A DNA stretch of 64,000 nucleotides from Pipra filicauda. Lineage: Eukaryota; Chordata; Aves; Passeriformes; Pipridae. Positions 26,236-38,200 of this stretch are shown in pieces. Location of the stretch: positions 620,001 through 684,000 of the forward strand of contig NW_024104347.1 of assembly GCF_003945595.2 (NCBI RefSeq), read 5' to 3'. Below the pieces are notes generated by a model. It did not search any database. It worked only from the letters and a program-made list of their open reading frames with translations, and was not told the DNA's origin. The translations under genes and the position numbers were made by a program. Every line of letters starts with the position of its first letter. Position 1 is the stretch's first letter.

Positions 26236-29200
26236 GTATAAATCTTAATGGCTTAAACTATTTGAGAGAGGAAGAGATGTTTTTTCTCCATTTTAAGATG
26301 TTAAAATATCAGTTAATTTTATTTCAGATCATAATAACCAATCAAGACCAGTGGGATGAAATGCTGCAGACGAATGGTATAGTAGGTACTAACAGTTGCT
26401 ATTTTCTGTTTAGTCTCTCATGGAAATATGTAGTTTTTCATACTTATATTTCACCTTTAATAGATACTCATAATGAACCAAGATGACTAGTGCCCTATTA
26501 TCTTTTAAAGAAAGGCTATATGAATATATATTTATAAATGTATGTCAAAGAATCATTTCCGATATGGTATTGTCTATGGTAGGGGGTTGGAAACTTCCAT
26601 GGAAGTTTTTCCCTAAAATTTTGCACAGACTAAATTAATACTGCTGCATTCTTGAGAGTGCATGTTCTATGATGTATATTATTCCCAGTTTTCAGTTCAG
26701 TTAGTCCAAAACCAATGCCTCCTAGGAATTGTATTTGGGTAGGAGGAACAAATATGTAATAGGATCATATCTACAGAGGGTTAGTAATGGGAAACAAATG
26801 ATCTGCACAGGTCAGGGAGGTAAAAGTCTTGCAGAAAAAAGACCTAGATAAGAATGAAAAGCAACAGTGAGAAAATAAAAAGAACAACTAAAAGGAAAAG
26901 GAATGTGAGACAAAAGATATTGTTCAAATTAATAACCTCAAATAGTCTCAAAAGTAAGTTTTCTATGTAAAAAGTAATTGAAATGAAAGAGGAAACCCTA
27001 ATGTATCCACTGAGTACCTTGACTTATTCATGATGCATTCATTGACTAGAAGAGGACTGAAAGATACATGAGAATGCCTCCCCAGTGCTGTTGCAATCTA
27101 AACATAAATGTGTCTCATTTTATAAGTTCCACAAGTCAGCTGTTTGTAATTCCAAACTATTACATTTTAGTAATAGATGTGTATCAAGCTTGGTGTGGTC
27201 CTTGCAAAGCTGTGATGAACGTATTGAGAAAATTGAAGAATGATTTTAGTGAAGACAATGTGTTACATTTTGCCGTGGTAAGGATGCAAATTTTGTGTGG
27301 GACTTTATTAACATTTTAATTTAAATATATCTTCTTATCTGCATATACAGAGCTTTCATTTTACTGTCTTTATGATGAGTTGTCATAATTTTGGCCTGCT
27401 TGCCTCTTCTTCTGCATGTCTTCTCATATGGTTTTGTCTAGAAGTAGATTAAAAATGGAATAAATATGTAGGAAGCTATAATAAAATGAAGCTGATATCC
27501 CAAAACTTTTGTTTTTCTTGATGAGATTGCAGAAATATTCAAAAGCCAGCCTATATGATTTTCAGTTTTATGTCTTTATATTATGGATTATCACATTTAA
27601 AATTCTTGTGTCCCTGAAAAACTGTTGCATTTTTTATCTCAAATATTCCCTTGTATTTCATTTTTAAGAGAACAAAAAAGGGGAAAATTAAAAATAAATT
27701 ATCACTGAACTGTAGTAGTAAAAATACCTATTTACACTAGTAGTATATATATACTTCTTCCTTTATGTATGTTATTATAACCTACATGAGAAAATAGTAT
27801 CAAGAGAAGACATTATTCCATGATTGATTGCTGTAGTATTGAGAAGACAATTCCATGTTACCAAAACAGTTCTTTCTTCATCACCATAAGGACTGTTACT
27901 TGTATTTAGGACTGTAGTTTGAGTTTGTAACACCAAAGCATGTAGGAATGGGGTTTTTTGGGGGGCAAAAAGGTTTACACATATCAATCTATCTGTATGT
28001 ATATATATATATATATATATGCATACACACTTTTGTAAGCAAATAATCTTTTTTGTCTGACTTCAGGCAGAGGCTGACAGCATTGAAACTCTGAAACCAT
28101 TTCGAAAAAACTGTGAACCTGTGTTTCTTTTTTGTGTTGTAAGTACATCACATCAGTTTCTTTTAATGTGCTCCCTACTTTTGCCTTAACTTTTCAAGAT
28201 TTTGAAATAGATGTGAAGAAGTATAAATTCTCTCTTTACATTTTACAGTATGTAGAATGGTACCATCAGATATTGTTTACTTGAGCTGTCTCCCATTCCT
28301 AAATCTGGTGGCTCTTGAGCACATTTTGTTGTGGCTGTTGCACACATAGCCACAGAAGAGCTATGGAAGACACTGTTTTGGTAGTTACTTAGTGAGAAAT
28401 CCATGTAAGTTTTCCAGGTTTGCATCACATAAAGTGCCTACATGTGATTACACTGGAAATTATTATTTTATGCACATTTTCCATCAAGGAAATAGAATTT
28501 ACAATTCCTGTTGCTATAAAGTTTTTAAGATAACAAAAATGTGTTTGTAACACTTGCGGAACTGCAGCAATTAATCGTATATTTATGATTTCTCACTGAT
28601 GGACACAGATAGACTATTATCCTAGGACACCACCATGGAATACTGCTCACTTAGGAAGTGGTGGGGTTTTTTTACTTGAGGGTGTCAGGATTTGAATTCC
28701 CATAACTAGGGACCACAAACAACGATACTTTCAGGACACTTTCAGGTCTGAATCTGAATGCTGCCTAGAGGAGTTAGTAGTATCTTTGGTCACCATTAGT
28801 TAGCTTCGTTATTGCGCACCTAAACATGGTAGAACATGCTCTGGAATCCAGTGCAAAAAAAAAAAAAAAAAAGACCACAGAAAACTCCATGTTATACAAA
28901 TTACAAGCTAGTAGAATCCATATTTGCATTTGCTTCCAACTGTACTGTTAATGGTGAGCCTTGAAAAAAAACATGGAAAATTAGGTAGAGAAAGAAGTGA
29001 GGAATTAAAAGCAGGTTAATTCTGAACTAATAGAGACAGTAGTAGCTTTGGTATTCCTTCATGGGCACAGGAAGTAGTCCTGTAGCTAGAAAAATTAACA
29101 AGATATAACATGTTTCAAAAGCTGAAGTAAATGTGTAGACTAAAAGATGGAAACTCACTGAAAGTGTTATTTTCTCTTTTACAGAATGGCAAAATTATTG

Positions 29201-32200
29201 ATATAGTGAGAGGTGTAAATGCTCCTCTTATAATTAAGAAAGTAACAGATCTAGTGGAAGAAGAGAGGCAAATTGCAGCTGGAGAGAAGGAACGCACCGA
29301 GGTACTCACAAACCAGATACTTACATATATTTGTGTGATAGTGTTTTAGGTAATGTTTAATTTTTTGTATTTTTGTCTTAACAGTAAAGTGATATATGTG
29401 ACAGGCTTTTTTTGCAGAAATTTCGTAAAACTATCTGCGTTCCAAGAGACTCTTAAAGATCACAGGCAGTGACATCTTTCACTAGATCGGGTTGTTCAAA
29501 GCTGTGGGGATTGCTCTGTACTTAAAGAATCCAGTTTGCTACAAAAGCCTGGACTTTCAACAAGTTTATTCCATCACCTTTCACTCCTGACTTCCAGATG
29601 ACATGAGGACATAAGGACAGCTTAGTCTGACTTCAATAGCCTACACTGCAAACAACTCTACGGTCGGAATTTATAGTAATAGCAGAATTAATCCTCCCTT
29701 GCTGGATATTCTCTCCAGAAAAAACAAATATCCATTATGGCTTAAAAACTTAAGAAATTTACAGATTAGCCTATTAATGCAAGAAACTGAGAAATGGACA
29801 AAATGTCACTAGCACATAGAGGTTTCAGTAATCTTTTTTTCTTTCAGGGATGAATATTTTTAATATATAACTAGTAACTGCATCATATGAAACAGACATG
29901 AGAAAGAGTTATGTCTCACTGCTTGTTTTGAGTGAAAAAGATCAAAAAACTCCACTTACAGTAAAAAGAGACTCTTAACAAACTGCAGCTCAAGGAAAAT
30001 CAGACTGACCTAAGGTCTTTCTTAGACTTGCTTGTTTTCCACAGTAGAAAATCCATTCTTAAATTAAGATAGAAGTGTTGTAAAGATCTGACAGCTGTGT
30101 TTGGTGACTTTACCTTTTAATGGTGGTGTACTTTTGCTCTATTTGCAATTACCTTAGGTAGCTGAACTTGTTTTTCTAGAAGAGGAATCATCAGAAGAGA
30201 CTATTGAGGAGACTGCAGAGGAGGGTAAATATATTTGATTTATTTTAGAAATGTTAAGAGGAAGAAAGAGAACAAATGTCTTTTGATTAAGAACTGTCTG
30301 TGTCAAGCACTAATAGACCTTCCTTTGGTTGAGTTAATATGAGACACTATGATTCAACTTTTTTCAGTAAGGAATTAATACATTGGACTGTCATCATTGA
30401 TATTTTCACCCTCACACTGGGAACCTTCAGACTTTAGATAGAAGTGATACATGCCAGGGAACTTTTCCATGTAAAATTAGGGCCTGAAAGTCACTTCTAC
30501 ACAGTCCCTGTGTTGGCTATGTACTTTTGTTGAGGTGGAATACTATGATGGGGTCAACCTGAGAGAACTGAAAGAGTTAATCTGTGAAGCAATGGCATGC
30601 CTTGTATCTCAAATTATTTCAATTAACTCTTTCACCAGACTAGATTTAAGAGCAGACTTATGTAAGAGCAAAAATCCACAGTATAGCATGATAAGCTTCC
30701 AAAACAAATGAAAAAAAAGCACAATCCTGTTTGCAAGTCCCCTGTCTGTGATTTATCTCAGGCTTCTCATGAGCTGAGACCTAAATCTTTTCTAGTTTTA
30801 TTGTTATCTGTAGCTACTGAATGTTCCTACACCTTCATATATGCACAGAATGCCATTCTTCAATGTTGAGTTGGAATAAACCCCTCCCTCATCTCTTTCT
30901 TGATCTTGGTTGTGGTTTTTTTCCTGTGAGAAGGCACTAGATTACAGACATGGATTAAGATGTGTCCCTCCTCCTTCCTCTTCATGCCTTCTTTATTGTA
31001 TGGTTCAAGTGACATATCCCTGACCTTAGCTTTAGCCAATATTCTTCCTCATAAACCCTGTGAGACCTAGTAGTACAGTATTATCATTTAGCAAGTATCT
31101 ACAAGCTTCACACTAATCCACAAAACCTAAATGTGATACAAAATCAGAGAACAGAGCTTTCAGCTCAGGTTCAGCTTCAAGTCAGGGGATCTCTCAGAAA
31201 CTGTAATATATTAACATATTATATTGGGGTAACATTTTTGTTAACACATGCATGTGCCTATAAGTGTTTTCTAGCACTGGAAACAAGTAGCAGTTTCCAT
31301 TAGCTGCTATTTCCATTAGCACTATCATTAAGTTCTACAGTATTCAGAATGGGATTGAGGTACATTCTAATGTTTAAGGTTCTGCAAAGATGATGCAGTG
31401 TATATTTCCTTCTGATTATTTTCAAGGATCTGTATGCTATGGATGTTGCAACAGTCTGTCTGTACTGATACAGCAAGGAACACCTTATTTTAAACATTAG
31501 ATTGTACTAGCAAGCATGTGTGACCAACACTTATTAATTGCAAATGACTTCAGCATTCACAATGCCAAGGAATCAAACATATTCTATGACAAGAACTGCA
31601 TATTTTACGGGGAATCTCCAATATTTGTACAGATTTTCACTTAGTGAATTTCCTTAGTAATAGTAATTCCTTTCACATTTCTACTCTTGTACATACAGAA
31701 CTCCCTAGACAAAGCCTCCATCTTAAGCTGAAATTTTTTCACCACAGCTACCTGCATGTGAACCATTTCTCCCCAGTATTAAGGCTCCAAAAATGTGGTT
31801 CATCAGGAATGTGAATTCCAGGGATAGCCAAGGGTGGCCCTGCACTCCAAGACATGCTTTAAGTGCTGGAGTCAATTTTTGGAACCACTGTTTGGCCATC
31901 TCAATATTAAAATGGAGAATTATTTAGAGAAACCCACTTGTAAGTAATGAAGCATTTTGTTGTGTATTTATTTTGATGAATGTATTAATTAACATATTAC
32001 TCTTTTTTCCCTTTTCTAGAAGAAGAAATACTCAGATATTCTGTCGGAATTATAAAACCTAATGACGTCCTAGAGGGACGTGTAGAACAAATTAAAAAAA
32101 AGGTAGAGAGAATTTTAAAATTTTAATTCATCCTATTTATTTAAGAGGCATAGTAGCAAGATGTAAGACTAAGTAGATCCTAATTTATGCCCAGGCTTTA

Positions 32201-35200
32201 GAACAAGATCTGTTAATGTTTCTCTGGTAAGGATGATAAAAGGACAATAATTTTGACCTGAAATAATATGGTATTCAAATTTATACTATTATTTTAATAT
32301 TTTATGCCAGTAGATGAGGTAAAATATTGACTCACACTGATTCTGTTACCAAAAAGATGCCTTGTAACACTGTATATCAAGATAAACTCATACAAATTTT
32401 AAAAAGTGACTTTTGCATGAAAGGAAATCAGAGTGCTATATAGTTTGTTTCTGCAATTACTCTACTGTAGCCAGAAAATAAGGTCAGAAAAAAACCAAAA
32501 TACCCCCCAGAAAACAGGCAGTGCTTGAAAATTATTTAGCTGGGGCTGAACAGCTGTTATTTGGCTTATAAGGTGTGCACCTACGCTGTTTCCACAGTCA
32601 GTCTTGTCGAGGCAGTCTGGAAACACTCTGCAGCATCATAGGGGCTTTTAAAGAGCAGAGTGCCAGTAAGCAGATTAATATTAGCATATGATCAGTATTG
32701 GGGCTGGACAATGCCTTTGTTATTAAAATATCAGTATATGGTATAAACCTCATACCAGTGGACTATGAATTTGACACAGGTCATATAAGCATATATCACT
32801 TACATATACTTGAATTTAGTGCAGTAATGTAGCTTAAAAGAGAATATATTAAAATAGATTTAATTTTTATTTATTTTTAATTTTTCTTTATTTGCTCTTT
32901 CTGAAGCCAAGTAGTTTAGCCTGATAAAATTGATCACATCTACATGACTACCTTGATTATAACAGAGTTTATAATAAAATTTTTAGAAGTATTTGCATAT
33001 TAACCAGTCACAATGGGCAAAAGGAGTTTATTCAATGTGAAATAAAAGGGATTATTAACTACTGAATGAATGTACTCCATACATTGAACTGCACTATAAT
33101 TTTCAAAAACATTAATTTATGAGTATTGTAATGCTGAATTTAGTGAAGTGCTTTGAAAGGCTGGAAGTTCAGTTTAGGCAAAGATAGCCATTATATTTTG
33201 AATACAACAGCAATATATTTTGAATTTCAGGGAATTTTAAACTTAAGATAACTTTCAAAATCAATCTTTAGATTTACAATAACATACATTTTGTATATAT
33301 CCATTTTCAAATGCCACTGAGTAATAACTGAATAATTGCAGATTAAAGATGCAGGATTTACCATTAAAGCAGCAGAGGAGAAAATGCTAACTGAAGAGCA
33401 AATCAGAGTGTTCTATGCCCGGAATAAAGACCAGGTAAAAGCAAACTAAAAACTTAAATGAAAGGGGAGGGTAAAACATATCACTGTAACTAGATGTGGT
33501 TGCAAATCTCTGTACTGTAATTTTTTAGTATGTCAAAAAACTGAATTAATGTAGATTTAGTTCACAAAAAATTTTCTTCACTCTTGTCATTCACATTTTA
33601 ACCTGTAACAACATAGTACTTGCTTAAAGTAGTTCCAGGACTTCCTTTATCTCAATTAATTTTGTTTTAGACATCTGATAATGTTGTCTCAAATGACTGA
33701 TCAAAAAACTTCACAAACAATCTAACCGGGTTCTGACTAATGTATGTGAATGCCAGTTTTGAATAGGAATTTATGAGTTACTTTGAAAGGATGATTGTCT
33801 CATTTCTGATTATAAACTCAGAGTTCCTGCAATTCATGATGGAAAATTATGTTTTTTAGCCTGACTTTGAAGAATTTGTTCAATTCATGATGAGTGGACC
33901 ATGCCACGTTTTGGTATTCACTAAAAAAAAAGACACTGCTGCCATTCCTCACTGGAAAGAACTACATGAAACACATGACAGTATGTCTGATACATCTGAG
34001 CCAGAGAGGTAACTAACAGTGAAAATGTGCATATGTGATTCAGTTACAGTGTCCAGAGCACACCACAAATCAAGGCATGTTCTTCAGATGCAGATGTGCC
34101 CACGTGCGAAGGGTTCAGGGAGTAGGCATAGTTCTTCACCTGGTCCTTCACAGGACCACTACTAGAGATGCAATTTCAGAAACTCCATACTTCCTAGTTA
34201 AAGATGACAAGAAAATGTCTTTGATCTCTTTGAACTAGCCTTGAATGGGTTCTCAGACCAGTGGGAGCAATGCTACACTTCAAAAATGATGTAGTCCATG
34301 CAATTCTACTTCACACTCATTCACCCAGACCAAGTGACTGCCAGCATTGCCGACTGAAGGTTGCACTTTTGCCCATGTTCACTCCTTTGTATCCTGGGAA
34401 GCTGTATATGTGGCTCAGAGGAGACCAGGGGACACCTGAGGCATGTTGTTCTCCCTGGGAACATTGCAAAAGCCATCAGAGAAGGGGTAGGGTACTGGGG
34501 TTTGTGTCCCCACTCTGCTCCATGACATATAAAACATTGTAAGGATTAGTTGTTCACAACCATGGTATCTTGAAATGTGTGTTTTTCTTCTGTACCAAGA
34601 GTTTGTAGAGAAAGAGGATAATAGTTGTATACACAGCTTCAGACAATAGAGTGTTCACAAAAATTCAAATATCAAATCAAGTTTTACATTTAGACAAGAG
34701 ACTTACTTAAAGTAACAGGAACTTAAATACTTTGTCCAAGAAATAATTTTTCATAATGATTGATATTTTTGTTGATGACTGCTGTATCTCTTTCTGCATT
34801 AATTTAGTACAACTGAGGAATACTGCATTTTATGTAAGTGGCCAGGAGGGACTTTATTTACATAGTTATATAAACCTTAGACATACAGGTAAGTAACAAT
34901 GAGAAGTATCTCTGTTACAGACAATTCTGTATTGCTATCATTTTTATGATCATGCTGCACACAAATAAAGCACAAGCCTTTTATTGATCATTTATTATAC
35001 ACTGTACCCTTGCCAGTAGTAATTCTTTCTCATGAAACAGAGGGACTGTCTTGAATAAGCTAGAGGGAAATTACTAAAGCTATGTGACTGAGATTCCTCT
35101 TTCAGAGCACATGAGGCACATGAGGCACTTTTTGAGAAAATTAGTAATTGTCTTCTCAGAAACATTATTTTGCTCATGAATCTGAATTTAATGAAAGCTT

Positions 35201-38200
35201 AGTTTTGCATTCTATTCTTATGTTTCACTAAATTTTAACATACAAATACAACTTCAAGAAGCCAGCTTATTAACACTACGCATGCAGTGACTTAAAAACT
35301 GTATTACTTCATCTTTCGTTAGCGAGCTAGCACTCGTGGAAGCTGAGAGTCTAGTAAATCTATGTGCCGTGCAAGACAGTATCGAAGATGCCAGCAGACA
35401 ACTTGGCTTCTTTTTCCCAAATTTTCATATACATCAAACAGAACAACAAGCTGAAAAGACTTTGGCCATAATTAGACCTACTCTCTTAAAGGAAAGACGA
35501 GGTAAGTGTTAATAACTGTATTTTGTATCTAGGGTATATAAACAGTCTCATATTTTGAATTTTGAATTAAAAATTTTAACTGTCTCCCCAGAATTAGGCC
35601 AACAGTAATTTTTGTCTGGAATGAAGTTATATGGTTAATGTTTTTCATATATTGAGGATGTAAATGTCAATGCTATTTTGTTCCCTTGGTTGATTTTTCA
35701 AGAAAGTCTGTAGATTGTATATTTGGATGGAATATTTGTAGAAGACATCTCAGATAAGCTAGTATTTTTAAATGTTGTAGAGGGGACCATATTTCCCACC
35801 ATAATAAAGTAGCTGATATTCTTGAATGGCAGCTCCAAGATAAATCAATGGCAAGGTGAAAAAGATCCAGTCTAAGATATTCTATGCTGCATAATGTGGT
35901 GTTGCTCAAGGGTAGGTCTAAACAGAAAACATTTTTACAGATTAAATAAAATAATCTACCGCATTAACATGAACTTTCATCCAAACAAATTTACTTTTCA
36001 ATCATATATTTGCATTTCTTCCTAGATTTCAGATAACACTTATTTCTAACTTGAGAATCTCTGTACTTGAAATAACCTATACACAGGATCTGAAAGACTA
36101 CAATTTTGATCTTTCCTTGGGTATTTATATTCTTGATGGTTGTCTAGTATGTTGCTTAGAGCAGCAGTTCTGCAGGTAATTACATCGTCTGTAGGTAATT
36201 ACAGAGTTATTTTGACTTGTGCCAAATACTGCTTACTTACCCATGTGGTCTTGTAAAGCTTAGTTAAATAAACATTCACCTATTCAAGTTCCTTAGACCT
36301 TCTTTTTCATAGTAATGTATATCATATTCCTCAGTCAGTAATTCCTAATGAGGTTTCGGAAGTAAGAGAAAACCTTAAGAAGATGAGGATCAGCTTTCTG
36401 AGTGTTCAGGCAATTCCTGAAGCGCAATAACATTTAGTTAGGAAATTAATTCACCTGTAAAAATTTAACATTATCATTGAAAAGTCCATGTCATTTCTCT
36501 GCAAGTGTGTAAAGTAATGCATGGATGGCCCTTTAGCATTATTTCAATATATTTAACAGATTCTATCATACAAAGGATAAAGGACGATGGCTTCAAAATA
36601 GCAATGCAGAAAGAAATAATCCTATCTGAAGAACAAGTGCGTACATTTTACAATGAGCATGTAAATGAAGACTACTTCCCAGTCCTTCTAGAGCAAATGA
36701 CCAGGTATATTGAATGAAAAATGAGCATGTGGATCTACAGATAAGACTTAAATTTTCACAATTAATAATTGTAGAATCACAGAATCAGAAAATGGCTCAG
36801 GTTGGAAAGGACCTTTAAAGTTATCTAGCTCCAACCTCCTGCCATGAGCAGGGACACCTTCTACTAGACCAGGTTTCTCAGAGTCCCATCCAAATTGCCC
36901 TTGAACACTTCCTGTATAATACATGGCTATAAGACAGACATGTATCTAAAGGTTTAGTAAAAGTCAAAACAGAATCAGATAACTGCAGATAATGAGATAA
37001 TTCCCAGGTATAACAAATAAATAAAAAAAATGATGCTTTCAAAAATTACCACCTACTCCATAACTTCATATGTATATGTCAAAGTCAGCAGCAAAGTCCA
37101 TTGGTTTGGGTGAAACCAGTTTAGCTCTGCTCTGAAAGGCTGCATTTAGGTTGTCTAGAGGCGAGCTCTGAAATCTTTAACCAGGCTGTGTGTTGGATAC
37201 CTTGGGGAAGAGAAATGAATCATGTCTGGATATTTCATTCATATGAAGTTAGGATATGGCTGGGGCATGAGCAGTGTTTCTACATCTTGCTGTTGTGATA
37301 AAACTCAGTTCCTTTGCAATTTAAATTCATGTTTAAGCCTCGTAAGGTTTTATCAGACTGTAGTTGTTTAAACAGAGATCAGTTTTAAAGTCCTCTAATA
37401 CTAGGGTTCATTTTCCTAGCCTGGACTATATGTAATAAAATTACTTTGAAAAGTACTGGGAGTTTAATTTTTTTTTTAATGTCAGTTTTCCCATTTTACA
37501 GTGGTCCAACTCTTGTATTGGCTCTAACACGTGAAAACGCTGTATCACACTGGAGAAGTTTACTGGGCCCAAAGACCCTTGAAGAGGCTTGCAAAGAAAA
37601 TCCAGACAGGTATAAGCCACAATAGTAAAACATCATTCACAGCTTCCAATTTACTTTCATATTTCTCATCTCAATGAATACAACATTCCAACTGGTGTAA
37701 CTATAGTGCCATCATCTGGAAACTGATATGCATTTCTGCAATTTGTTAAGCTTTTCTTGGAAGTAGGACTGTATTACACATAGAAACTATGGCATCTTTT
37801 GAGAAATAATGGATGGTAAGAATAATAAAAAGTTGAGTTTAAAAAAGGGTATTGAAGTGAAAGGGGATCTCTTGAATCAGAGAAAAAATGTTGGTAAAAC
37901 CTATTCTTTATAGTGGTTTTTTTCTTGAAATACCATTATTTTTTGGAACAAATGATTTTTCTCTTGGCTTAATGAAAGTTTTGCATCAGTAGAGTATTTC
38001 ATTTCTGACTTAAGTTTGTCCTACACATTTTATAGACGGACATCTTAGTTCTACCTATTTATCATATTGTTCTAAGAAAGTGCTGTGGTATCATCTTACC
38101 TGTTGCTGATAGAAGTGCTGTCTCATTAAGAAAGAATTGGTATTTCTTGGAAATATAACAAGATGAGAGTTGGGGGGAAGGCGTTCAGATTTTCAGATCA

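Noticed and set aside
34020..34545. GC-richer block with two open frames in NME8 intron 9
   Set aside because: Lies directly after the exon 9 donor, has no acceptor/donor pair in frame, and resembles no protein; NME8 phases join perfectly without it.
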